Made by a program: the position numbers and the translations under genes. Under the pieces are notes generated by a model. That model saw only the letters and a list, made by a program, of their open reading frames with translations. It made no database searches and had not been told where the DNA came from. DNA of 64,000 bases from NCBI GenBank assembly GCA_028285585.1, contig JANQOU010000010.1, positions 62,001-126,000 on the forward strand, given 5' to 3'. This document shows positions 25,366-33,700 of this stretch, piece after piece. Positions within the stretch are counted from its first letter, which is position 1. Each line of letters opens with the position of its first letter. This DNA comes from Acidimicrobiia bacterium. Lineage in GTDB: Bacteria > Actinomycetota > Acidimicrobiia > Spongiisociales > ZC4RG35.

Positions 25366-26616
25366 TCAGGTCGAGCCCATCGTCTTTGGCTCATCCGCCG
25401 GGTCGGGAAGCCCAGGTGGGGGCACCTCGGCCTGCCGGGTCCGGTCCAGCCTTCGTGCAGCGGGGAGGAATGCCAGCGCTCCTACGCCGACCAGCGTCCC
25501 AGAGATGATGAGTGACATCTGGACACCGAGGGCGGCAGCCAGCCAAGGAGCAAGAGTGAGCGGCAGGAGGTGCCCCACTTCGGAGTGGATGTGGTTGACG
25601 CCCATCACCCGACCCACCATCTTGGAAGGTGCGTTGATCTGGACCATCGTGCGATGCAAGGGGGCCATCATCCCGATGATGAGTCCCCAAACGACGCCTG
25701 CTGCGACTACCACCTGGAGCAGGTCGGTGCCTACGTAGAGCAGCACTCCGACGGCGTTCATCCCGACCAGAAAGGTGAGAAAAGTCGCGGTGCGCAGGCG
25801 CGCCGGGAAGCGTGCCGCGATCACTGTGCCGCTGACCAGCCCGATGCCGAAGATGGAGTTCACCCAGCCAAGCGTCTCGACTTCCACGCCCAGCACATCC
25901 CTGAAGAAAAGCGGCTCCAGTGCGCTGAAGGTGCCGAACAGCAGCCACACGGTTGACCCGAGGAAGATGTAGAAGCGGAGTCGCCGGTGGCCGTATGTGA
26001 AACGGAAGCCCTCCTTCAACTCATTCCAACCTGTGGATGTCTCGTCAATCGGAATCAGCTTCCTGACCTTCACAGGGATCAGAAGGGCAGCTGCGACCGC
26101 CGAGGTTGCCGCGTCGAACACGAAGATCGCATCAACGCCCACGGTGCCTGCGAGCAGTGCTCCGACCGCAGGCCCAACTACGAATGCCGTCCAAGAAGCA
26201 CCTTCGATCAGCCCGTTGATTCGCGACAGCTCGTCTTCTTCGTCGGTCAGGAAGGGGGCAAAGGAGGAGATGGCCGTGAACACCGGCGTGCCGACCAGGC
26301 CGAGCATGAACGTGGCAAGCACCAGCGAGGGGATGGTGTTTGCGAAGATGAGTGCCAGGGCGGCCGGCACGAACAGGATCTCGCCGACGAGGACCACTTT
26401 TCTCGGGTCGAAACGGTCGACGAGGACACCTGCGATTGACGCACCGATGAGAGATGCCACGCCGAGAGCTCCCATGACGAATGCAAGCTCGGTCGGGTTG
26501 GCGTCGAGAGTGAAGGCTGCCTTTCCCCAGATGCCCACGAAGAAGGCGGCCTCTCCTCCGGCCCGTGAGATGAAGCGGGCAAAGACGACGTTGCGAACGT
26601 TGGTGTTGGCCCACAT
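25366..26616 (-). CDS. MFS transporter, MefA/EntS-like efflux permease
   Basis: About 416 residues from ATG 26616 with 12 predicted helices. It begins N-V-R-N-V-V-F-A-R-F-I-S-R-A-G-G, the MFS_3 start, and has the loop motif D-R-F-D-P-R-K between helices 2 and 3, typical of antiporter-type MFS proteins. It most likely exports drugs, siderophores or other small molecules. An upstream ATG at 26649 would add 11 residues but would place the coding start over the first CGCGAAA box of the small-RNA promoter (26636-26646). The last 25 residues are a Pro-rich cytoplasmic tail. Confidence 0.87.
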   Translation of the reverse strand: MWANTNVRNVVFARFISRAGGEAAFFVGIWGKAAFTLDANPTELAFVMGALGVASLIGASIAGVLVDRFDPRKVVLVGEILFVPAALALIFANTIPSLVLATFMLGLVGTPVFTAISSFAPFLTDEEDELSRINGLIEGASWTAFVVGPAVGALLAGTVGVDAIFVFDAATSAVAAALLIPVKVRKLIPIDETSTGWNELKEGFRFTYGHRRLRFYIFLGSTVWLLFGTFSALEPLFFRDVLGVEVETLGWVNSIFGIGLVSGTVIAARFPARLRTATFLTFLVGMNAVGVLLYVGTDLLQVVVAAGVVWGLIIGMMAPLHRTMVQINAPSKMVGRVMGVNHIHSEVGHLLPLTLAPWLAAALGVQMSLIISGTLVGVGALAFLPAARRLDRTRQAEVPPPGLPDPADEPKTMGST

Positions 26617-26635
26617 CGGCGGCACGGTAGGCGCT

Positions 26636-26709
26636 CGCGAAAACAACATCTAGGCCGCGAAAACAATGGAGTTGGTTTGCTTGACGGCCTCATGAACCCT
26701 CCGTACTTT
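26636..26709 (+). promoter_or_regulatory. Promoter region of small RNA A with two direct CGCGAAAACAA boxes
   Basis: Two identical 11-mers CGCGAAAACAA lie at 26636-26646 and 26656-26666, exactly 20 bp apart (two helical turns). Twenty-five bases after the start of the second box comes TTGACG (26681-26686), a 17-bp spacer and TACTTT (26704-26709), a good housekeeping-type promoter. The same layout, with the same 25- and 17-bp spacings, recurs at 27744-27818. The boxes look like tandem sites for a regulator. Confidence 0.6.
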
Positions 26710-26715
26710 CGCCCT

Positions 26716-26862
26716 ACTGGTGAGAGGGAAACCTCTAACCGGCATCGGAGAAACCTCGGTTTCGACGATCCGCCACCTGTCCGGGGGCCCGCTTTCCCGG
26801 CGAGTGGCATGAGAAGCCCCGAGAGGGCTGAGGCTTCGGCCGAGGCTCCCTCGGGGTTTTCT
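26716..26862 (+). ncRNA. Putative structured small RNA A (about 145 nt)
   Basis: Bounded by the promoter above and a terminator with a T run at 26857-26860. The predicted RNA opens with an 11-bp hairpin, 26717-26727 paired with 26732-26742, capped by a GAAA tetraloop and interrupted by one G-A mismatch. A second domain pairs gccac (about 26772) with gtggc (about 26804) around an inner ccggg/cccgg stem. It ends in the UUCG-capped terminator. No credible reading frame fits. A longer relative with the same promoter, first hairpin and terminator lies at 27825-28260. I cannot match it to a known RNA family by eye; expression is not shown. Confidence 0.55.
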
Positions 26863-26867
26863 CGCGT
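26813..26867 (+). repeat. 55-bp direct repeat, copy A (other copy 28211-28265)
   Basis: This unit and 28211-28265 are about 51/55 identical and in the same orientation, 1.4 kb apart. Each contains a full terminator hairpin plus ctcgcgt downstream. Differences are concentrated at the 5' edge and at one stem base (c/t) where pairing is kept as G-U. Confidence 0.8.
26817..26860 (+). terminator. Rho-independent terminator of small RNA A
   Basis: The stem ccccgag/ctcgggg (26817-26823 with 26850-26856) continues past an A-C mismatch into gggct/ggctc, a tandem G-A pair, and ggc-UUCG-gcc at the tip. TTTT follows at 26857-26860. On the other strand no T run follows, so it is oriented for plus-strand transcripts, though its hairpin may also slow the NYN transcript that arrives from the right. 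Confidence 0.75.
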
Positions 26868-26934
26868 TTGTGCAGTTTGTCGAGTTGCGGTGGGGATTGG
26901 ATGAGCAGCGATCTTTGCCCATCAGGTTTCTCAG

Positions 26935-27606
26935 TTATGCCCACTCAGGTGGTCGGATCAGCTCCTTGCCTTCGAGGGACGTGAGTGTGTCCCGTAGCTG
27001 TGCCTGAGAGAGTCGCGACCGACTGATGTCTCGTTTGGCCGTCGCCGCAGCGATGAGGTCCAGGCTTCGGCGACCGCGAGGAGGGACGATGACAACCGTC
27101 TTCTGTGGGAAGCAGTTGCGGACGTATGCGACAGCGGGGATCAAGTCCTCATCTGCACACATGAGCCAGAAGGTGTCCGCGTTGTCGTGGTTGGCGTCGT
27201 GGACGATTTCAACGGCGATAGCGACGTCGGTTCGTTTCTCCTGAGATCGCTTGCCCCACTCATCACACGATGGGCACTTCCACTTACGACTTCGGAATCG
27301 CCCGTCGTTGTGGACATCAACTCCGGCGGATTCCAACGCTTCCAGATATGTCGCTTGCCGTTGTGAGGCGGTTTGTGACTGTTTTCGGCCTGTGGATGTG
27401 AAGTATTTGACTGCTACCAGCGTTTGGGCTTCATTCATCTCCCTGCTGAAGAGGGACCACAAATCGAGCCAAAGAAGCCTTCGCCATCCCTTCGCCTTTA
27501 GGCCGTAGTAGAGGTTGTAGCCGTCCACATAGGCGATGACACGCTCGGAATCGCTTGTAGCAATGACTTGCACTCGGTTAGCATCATGCCTATCTACGCC
27601 CCCCAT
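26935..27606 (-). CDS. NYN-domain (PIN-like) RNase with zinc-ribbon insert
   Basis: About 223 residues from ATG 27606; GTG 27573 is an alternative start. Residues about 22-185 form a NYN/LabA-type PIN-like nuclease: V-D-G-Y-N-L (Asp28), T-D-V-A-I-A (Asp127) and C-A-D-E-D-L-I (Asp152/Asp154) are the expected metal-binding acids, followed by V-I-V-P-P-R-G-R-R. A short insert has Cys111-x2-Cys114 within W-K-C-P-S-C-D-E-W, half of a possible zinc site. The C-terminal ~35 residues look like a small helical domain. NYN proteins cut RNA. The gene is flanked on both sides by related putative small RNAs on the opposite strand, which suggests, without proof, that they act together. Confidence 0.82.
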   Translation of the reverse strand: MGGVDRHDANRVQVIATSDSERVIAYVDGYNLYYGLKAKGWRRLLWLDLWSLFSREMNEAQTLVAVKYFTSTGRKQSQTASQRQATYLEALESAGVDVHNDGRFRSRKWKCPSCDEWGKRSQEKRTDVAIAVEIVHDANHDNADTFWLMCADEDLIPAVAYVRNCFPQKTVVIVPPRGRRSLDLIAAATAKRDISRSRLSQAQLRDTLTSLEGKELIRPPEWA

Positions 27607-27634
27607 TTGCAGACCTGCGTGGGATATAGGGTTA

Positions 27635-27669
27635 TTACAGGGACCTCGCTTTGGGCAAGGTCCCTGTAA
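27635..27669. promoter_or_regulatory. 12-bp perfect inverted repeat upstream of the NYN gene
   Basis: Arms ttacagggacct (27635-27646) and aggtccctgtaa (27658-27669) are separated by 11 nt. The repeat lies 29 bp before the NYN ATG on the minus strand, in the likely promoter or leader. It may be a protein-binding operator (arm centres 23 bp apart) or an mRNA hairpin; no T run follows on either strand, so a terminator is unlikely. Confidence 0.65.
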
Positions 27670-27743
27670 CGCGTCTGGGATGTCTCGTTCGATCGCACCG
27701 ATTCTCAATGTTCATGGGCCTCTCGAACAGCCCGTGAAGGGTT

Positions 27744-27818
27744 CGCGAAATCTCAACAACAGGTCGCGAAAAACAATGTGGCTTTCGGCTTGTGCAGGGT
27801 GTGCCGATGGTCTACTTT
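27744..27818 (+). promoter_or_regulatory. Promoter region of small RNA B with two CGCGAAA boxes
   Basis: Boxes at 27744-27750 (CGCGAAA, inside the palindrome ttcgcgaa) and 27765-27776 (CGCGAAAAACAA) are 21 bp apart. TTGTGC (27790-27795) begins 25 bp after the second box starts, and after 17 bp comes TACTTT (27813-27818). Spacing equals that of promoter A although the bases between differ, so the layout is under selection or recently duplicated and drifting. Confidence 0.58.
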
Positions 27819-27824
27819 TTCCGC

Positions 27825-28260
27825 CACGTCGACGGGGAAACCCGACGGCGGGCCGAATCAGCCGGAAACTGCTGAGGAGGCGATCCGAGGTCAGCCGGGA
27901 AACCGGAGGGCCCGAGGTCAAGCCGGAAGTCAGCCGGGAAACCGGACGGCGGAAGGTTCCGGGCGGAAAGCAAACGGGAAACCGGGAGTGGAACGTCCAG
28001 CCGGAGCCAGCGGGAAACTGGTGGCACCGGAGGTCGAGAGACCGGCGGGGATCCTTCGGGATCGTCGAAGGTAAACCGGCCCGCAGGCCGCAAGGCTTGC
28101 AATCGGCCCCGGAGACGGGGGCGAAGCGGTCCTCGGACCGCAGCCGGAGGCTTAGGCCGACGGCAACCTCCGAGCGGAGTTGGGTCCCCGGCCCGACGAC
28201 GCACGGAAGAGGAACCCCGAGAGGGTTGAGGCTTCGGCCGAGGCTCCCTCGGGGTTTTCT
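27825..28260 (+). ncRNA. Putative structured small RNA B (about 435 nt) with serial GAAA/UUCG hairpins
   Basis: The predicted RNA starts at the foot of a hairpin capped by GAAA (27824-27836 with 27841-27852, one A-A mismatch), the counterpart of the first hairpin of RNA A with different bases. Further hairpins follow: ccgg-GAAA-ccgg at 27895-27906 and again at 27934-27945, cgg-GAAA-ccg at 27975-27984, ccag/ctgg at 28007-28021, gatcc-UUCG-ggatc at 28050-28063, cccc/gggg at 28107-28120, gcggtc-ctcg-gaccgc at 28126-28141, and ggagg/cctcc at 28146-28171. It ends in a terminator almost identical to that of RNA A. Open frames cross it but give Arg/Gly-rich nonsense. Family unknown; expression is not shown. 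Confidence 0.55.
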
Positions 28261-28265
28261 CGCGT
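28211..28265 (+). repeat. 55-bp direct repeat, copy B
   Basis: Second copy of the unit at 26813-26867, same orientation. The two copies bracket the NYN gene and nearly all of RNA B. No transposase gene or short terminal inverted repeats accompany them, so they look like duplicated RNA-gene ends rather than insertion-sequence ends. Confidence 0.8.
28215..28258 (+). terminator. Rho-independent terminator of small RNA B
   Basis: Same fold as terminator A: ccccgag/ctcgggg base stem, a middle stem with G-U pairs, tandem G-A, and a ggc-UUCG-gcc tip, followed by TTTT at 28255-28258. It separates RNA B from the PH-domain gene that begins 80 bp downstream. Confidence 0.75.
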
Positions 28266-28337
28266 CTGGGCTTGGATGCGTCGGCGTGGTGGGTTTCTCA
28301 TGTCTCGCCGATTCTTGGCGTTTAGTCTCCGGCCCCG

Positions 28338-28933
28338 ATGGGCTACCCCGACCGACTGCTGAGTGACGACGAGACGATCGTCTCCGAGTTCCGACCCCAT
28401 TGGTCAGGGCTACTCCGCGAGATCCTCTTCGTTCTCGGTGCCTTCGCCATTGGCGTCATCCTGGTGATGATCGACGCACCGAGTTGGGCTTACGTGGCTT
28501 TGCTGATCTTGCTGTTCCTTTTCGTCATCGGTGGCGTCATCAAGTGGATCACGACACTCCACGTGATCACAACCGAGCGCGTGATTTACCGGGCCGGCTT
28601 CATCGCCAAGCGTGGCAAGGAGATCCCCCTCGAAGTGGTCAACGACATCGCCTTCAACCAGACCATCTTCGAGAAGCTGTTCGGCACCGGTGATCTCCTC
28701 ATCGAGTCGGCGGGAACCCACGGTCAGAGCCGTTATCGGGACATCCCGACACCAGAGGAGGTCCAGTCGCTCCTGTATCAGGTGAGAGAGGATCGCATAC
28801 GCGACATGAGGGCCGATGGTGTGACCGAATCGCGGGCTTCCCAGTTGGAGAAGCTCTCCAACCTCCACGACGAGGGCAAGCTCAGCGACGAAGAGTTCGA
28901 ACAAGAGAAGAACCGGCTATTGCGAGGTGACTG

Positions 28934-28934
<1 letters not shown>
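28338..28934 (+). CDS. Membrane PH-domain protein (bPH2/YdbS-like) with C-terminal SHOCT domain
   Basis: 198 residues. Two transmembrane helices (about residues 30-48 and 53-74) come first, then a bacterial PH-like domain with T-T-L-H-V-I-T-T-E-R-V-I-Y-R and the G-D-L-L-I-E-S-A-G pattern (about 80-150). The last 32 residues, with L-H-D-E-G-K-L-S-D-E-E-F-E-Q, are a SHOCT helix pair, often seen in membrane or stress proteins. Function unknown; bPH2 proteins may bind lipids or proteins at the membrane. The stop shares one base with the ATG of the acyl-CoA ligase, so they are co-transcribed. Confidence 0.82.
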
Positions 28935-30544
<1,610 letters not shown>

Positions 30545-30566
30545 GTCGACGCAGTTCCAGGGTCGA

Positions 30567-30585
30567 CACCTTCAGTGTGAAGGTG
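30567..30585 (+). terminator. Hairpin after the acyl-CoA ligase
   Basis: A perfect 8-bp stem caccttca/tgaaggtg with a 3-nt loop lies 23 bp after the ligase stop and before the next gene. It has no T run, so it may be a weak or Rho-assisted terminator or a 3'-end stabiliser. Confidence 0.45.
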
Positions 30586-30643
30586 CGGCGAGCAGGAAGC
30601 CTCTCCGTTACTCTTTCACGAATCCAGGACCTTGGGGGTTGTG

Positions 30644-32086
30644 ATGATGCCAATTGACGAGGTGGAGCTTCATCCAGCGCGGCTTATACCCGCAGTGGGG
30701 ATCGGCAAGGGGGCCGAGCAGGAGGAGAGGGCCACATCGGCGCTATTGGCTGTGATGGGGATCGTCCCGTCGTTTGCGAAGAGCGTCCTCAAGTATCTTG
30801 GCGCTCCAGCTGGACGGGTGAGCGCGTACACCGAGCCGCACCTCAAGACCAAAGAAGGTGTCTCCGCCATTCCGGACGGGTTGATAGTCGTGGAGCGGGG
30901 TTCTAACCAGTGGACCTGCTTGGTCGAAGTCAAAACGGGCAAAGCATCGCTGGACGCCGATCAGATCGACAAGTATCTGCAGCTCGCAATGGGCCTCGGC
31001 ATTGATGGAATGCTCACGATCAGCAACGAAATCGTCGCGGACCCATCGGAGTCACCCGTTCGAGTCGACAAGAGAAGAACGCGCAAGGTGCGGCTTGCTC
31101 ACCTGTCATGGTCGAGGATCATGACCGAGGCTGTTATCGAAGCTGAGCATCACGGTGTTGCCGACCCCGAACAGTCGTGGATTCTTGGTGAGCTCATCGC
31201 ATACATGGACAACGAGAAGTCTGGCGCCGGTGGATATGAAGGCATGGGATCAGAGTGGGTGGCTGTCCGGAATGCTGCTCGCCAAAGGACCCTTCGGGCA
31301 ACGGATCCCGGGGTAAAAGCTGTAGCGGAAGACTGGGAGGAGTTTGTCGAGTACCTCGCCCTCAAGCTTCGTCAGAATCTGGGGCGACGGGTAGAGCCGT
31401 CGTACTCGCGGGCATCGACGAGGGCGTCAAGACTCAGGGAGAACGCGGACTCATTGGGTGACTCGGCGAGCTTGTCCGCCACGATCAAAGTTCCTGATGC
31501 CGCAGCATCCATCGATGTTGCCGCTGATCTGGCGGCTCGACAGGTCACAACTTCTGCGCGAATACAGGCTCCGAAGGAAGGTCGAGCCAAGACTCGTATG
31601 AATTGGATTCTCCGTCAGCTGAAGGACACGCCTTCCGATCTCCGCATTGAGGTTCACTACCCGCGGACACGATCGACGACATCTGACATGGTCGACATAG
31701 CTAGACAACGTCCAGAAGTGCTGCTGCTTCCAGACGACACCCGCCGAGAACCGAGTGGCTTCACCATTGCATTGACGCGAGACATGGGTTCGAAACGCGG
31801 AAAGACTCGGGGCTCGTTCGCTGATGAGACGATGCGCCAAACTCTGGACTTCTACGGAGATGCTCTTCAGAAGGTGAACAAGTGGACGCCGCCGGCCCCG
31901 AAGCTCAAGAAGGTTGAGCCTGAGAGCCAAGAGAGCCAAGGTGAGTCCCGCAGCCAGGAGACGTCGCGTCCCGAGATTGCCACAGCGACTCCCGATGGAA
32001 TTGACCAGTCGTCATCGGAGCCAGCCATCGTCGAACCATGGGGTCTGGAAGAACGACGGCATCCCGGCGAGGACAATCACCCTTAG
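30644..32086 (+). CDS. Uncharacterised protein with PD-(D/E)XK nuclease-like core
   Basis: About 480 residues from ATG 30644 (or 30647), preceded by the purine-rich ttggggg. Residues 73-115 carry a restriction-like nuclease pattern: Asp78 in I-P-D-G-L-I, Glu95 and Lys97 in L-V-E-V-K-T-G-K, then a helix with D-A-D-Q-I-D-K-Y-L. A middle region (about 190-260) is helical, a third region (300-430) is a separate alpha/beta unit rich in Arg, and the last 55 residues are a low-complexity Ser/Glu/Pro tail. Its codon use and GC look somewhat lower than in neighbouring metabolic genes. Function is unknown; DNA binding or cleavage is inferred from the motif alone. Confidence 0.7.
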   Translation: MMPIDEVELHPARLIPAVGIGKGAEQEERATSALLAVMGIVPSFAKSVLKYLGAPAGRVSAYTEPHLKTKEGVSAIPDGLIVVERGSNQWTCLVEVKTGKASLDADQIDKYLQLAMGLGIDGMLTISNEIVADPSESPVRVDKRRTRKVRLAHLSWSRIMTEAVIEAEHHGVADPEQSWILGELIAYMDNEKSGAGGYEGMGSEWVAVRNAARQRTLRATDPGVKAVAEDWEEFVEYLALKLRQNLGRRVEPSYSRASTRASRLRENADSLGDSASLSATIKVPDAAASIDVAADLAARQVTTSARIQAPKEGRAKTRMNWILRQLKDTPSDLRIEVHYPRTRSTTSDMVDIARQRPEVLLLPDDTRREPSGFTIALTRDMGSKRGKTRGSFADETMRQTLDFYGDALQKVNKWTPPAPKLKKVEPESQESQGESRSQETSRPEIATATPDGIDQSSSEPAIVEPWGLEERRHPGEDNHP

Positions 32087-32149
32087 GTCGACTTGATGTC
32101 TCGCCAGTCAGAGACCCGTGTGGGTAGCCGAATCTAACCTGGCGCGACT

Positions 32150-32938
32150 GTGACTGAAGCGCTGTTCGATAGGCAAGGCGACCTTGTCGTCCCGAGCCGT
32201 CTGACCGAGGGTCCTTGGTCGCCGGAAGCTCAGCACGGAGGTGCTCCGGCGGCCCTGATGGGTGGTGAGATCGAGCGCACCCTTGCGGAGTCGGACATGG
32301 TGCTGACCAGGCTCGGAGTCGACATCTTCGGCCCGGTGCCGATTGCTCCCATGACACTCGAGACGGAAGTGGCTCGAGGTGGGAAGCGGGTCCAGTTCAT
32401 CGATGTTTCCTTGTCCGTCGAAGACCGTGTGATCGTCAGAGCGCACGGAGTTGGTCTGCGTCGTGGTGACCATGACGTGCCTTTCGGCGAGCCGGATCCA
32501 GTTTCTTACCTGAGCCCCGCGGACGCCCCTCCGGTCAACTTCTTCAAGAATCCCGGAGCCTTCGCCTCAGATGCCATGGAGGTGCGGATGGCGAGCGGTG
32601 ACTTCGACCAGGCCGGGCCCGGGGTGGGTTGGTTCCGGATGCGGGTCCCGGTGACGCCTGGCACCGAGCCGACACCGGTGGAAACCGCATGTGCTGCCGC
32701 CGACTTCGGCAATGGCGTCTCTAACTGGGATCCCCAGTTCAGCTGGATGTTCATCAACCCGGATCTAACGATCCACTTCACGAGGCCGCCGGTTGGCGAC
32801 TGGATACTTCTCGACTCGATGACCCACGCTCATGACACGGGAACGGGGTTGAGCCAGTCTGCTCTCGTGGACGAGGGCGGCTTGTTCGGAAGGGCGGCTC
32901 AGTCGTTGCTGGTCGAGCCGTTCGGTGGGCGGGGCTAG
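32150..32938 (+). CDS. Acyl-CoA thioesterase-like double hot-dog protein
   Basis: 262 residues from GTG 32150. The N-terminal half has the pattern seen in TesB/4HBT_3 proteins: G-P-W-S-P-E-A-Q-H-G-G-A-P-A-A-L followed by R-L-G-V-D-I-F-G-P-V-P and L-E-T-E-V-A-R-G-G-K-R. The C-terminal half repeats the fold, with A-D-F-G-N-G-V-S and G-D-W-I-L-L-D-S. Family members hydrolyse acyl-CoA thioesters. Substrate unknown; the acyl-CoA ligase 2 kb upstream gives weak context support. Confidence 0.8.
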   Translation: MTEALFDRQGDLVVPSRLTEGPWSPEAQHGGAPAALMGGEIERTLAESDMVLTRLGVDIFGPVPIAPMTLETEVARGGKRVQFIDVSLSVEDRVIVRAHGVGLRRGDHDVPFGEPDPVSYLSPADAPPVNFFKNPGAFASDAMEVRMASGDFDQAGPGVGWFRMRVPVTPGTEPTPVETACAAADFGNGVSNWDPQFSWMFINPDLTIHFTRPPVGDWILLDSMTHAHDTGTGLSQSALVDEGGLFGRAAQSLLVEPFGGRG

Positions 32939-32996
32939 ACGACCGAACTGGAGGCCATAGAGCCCACATATGGTCGGTATTACCTGAGGTTGCGGG

Positions 32997-33263
32997 TTAG
33001 GAGGGGATTTCGACGAGTTCGCCGGAGGTGAGGTCGAGGACGAACTCTCTGTCACTCTTCGAGTCGGAGATGAAGTTGGAGAGCCTTGCTCCCTGCTGGC
33101 GGACCACCCACCAGGCGTAGTCCTCCGACCCTGACTCCAGGAACGCGGTTCTGGCGTCGCGGGCGGCCTCGACTGCGTCTAACTCGCTCTCGTGCTCGGC
33201 GAGGACGGTCTCCTCTGGCTCGAACGCCCTGCGGCGTTCAACGAACTGAACAGCCTCGAACAT
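32997..33263 (-). CDS. Small acidic conserved-type hypothetical protein
   Basis: 88 residues, rich in Glu and Asp. An N-terminal strand (V-Q-F-V-E-R-R-R) is followed by a helix with E-L-D-A-V-E-A-A-R-D-A-R, then a W-W-V-V-R core and a final strand ending V-E-I-P-S. No family motif is known to me. It is preceded by a good ribosome site (ggaggctag read on the minus strand). It diverges from the membrane protein gene at 33338. Confidence 0.6.
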   Translation of the reverse strand: MFEAVQFVERRRAFEPEETVLAEHESELDAVEAARDARTAFLESGSEDYAWWVVRQQGARLSNFISDSKSDREFVLDLTSGELVEIPS

Positions 33264-33337
33264 TGTCTTCTAGCCTCCTGGCTTGATTGTACCCTGCCCC
33301 CGGTGATCATCCCGTCATCCAAGAGAACCCTCTCGCA

Positions 33338-33700
33338 GTGAGCGATGTTCACTCTTGGTGGGGCTGGGCCGCGGTTGTCATAAGTGGACTAGTCGGTGTC
33401 TGGGGTGTCCTCATGGCGAGACGCGAAGATGTCCCACTGGCCTTCTACTGGGGAGTTGGTGTAGCCGTGGTGTCGCTGGTGTCCCAGGTCGTTCTCGGGG
33501 TGATGTCGATGTCTCTGGAGAACATCGACCCCGGTAACCAGCACGTGTTCTACGGGGTCGTAATCGCGGTGACACTCAGCTTTGCCTACATCTATCGCGC
33601 CCAGTTCAGGAAACGACCAACCCTGTACTACGGGCTCCTCCTACTGTTCACCATGGGTCTAGGAATCAGAGGGATCATGACTTTCGGACAGAGCTTCTAA
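33338..33700 (+). CDS. Four-helix membrane protein
   Basis: 120 residues from GTG 33338 (an upstream TTG at 33287 is less likely). Four hydrophobic segments at about residues 8-26, 34-54, 66-84 and 94-112 fill nearly the whole protein. No catalytic or binding motif is visible. The stop overlaps the fabI start (TAATG), so it is translated together with the enoyl reductase. Confidence 0.65.
   Translation: MSDVHSWWGWAAVVISGLVGVWGVLMARREDVPLAFYWGVGVAVVSLVSQVVLGVMSMSLENIDPGNQHVFYGVVIAVTLSFAYIYRAQFRKRPTLYYGLLLLFTMGLGIRGIMTFGQSF

Noticed and set aside
27892-27947. Two near-identical units 39 bp apart, considered as a CRISPR array
   Set aside because: Only two units, the repeat itself is a GAAA hairpin, there are no unique spacers of constant size and no cas genes in the window.
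27825-28260. RNA B considered as RNase P RNA, tmRNA or 6S RNA
   Set aside because: None of the conserved blocks of RNase P RNA or the tRNA-like ends of tmRNA are present, and the paired-hairpin layout is not that of 6S RNA, although a divergent 6S cannot be fully excluded by eye.
26813-28265. Composite transposon or insertion sequence bounded by the 55-bp repeats
   Set aside because: The repeats are terminators in direct orientation; there is no transposase and no short target duplication.
26813-28338. Type III toxin-antitoxin reading (RNA repeats, terminator, toxin gene downstream)
   Set aside because: The gene after terminator B is a PH-SHOCT membrane protein, not a ToxN-like nuclease, and the NYN gene is on the opposite strand. 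A related logic remains possible but not the classical form.
27536-28366. Long plus-strand open frame crossing the RNA B region
   Set aside because: It is one of several open frames in all phases there, has Arg/Gly-rich sequence without domain signs, runs into the PH-domain gene in another frame and includes the terminator. The stem structure explains the region better.
32938-32997. Short accga/tcggt inverted repeat between the thioesterase and the 88-residue gene
   Set aside because: Only five base pairs with a long loop; too weak to call a terminator.
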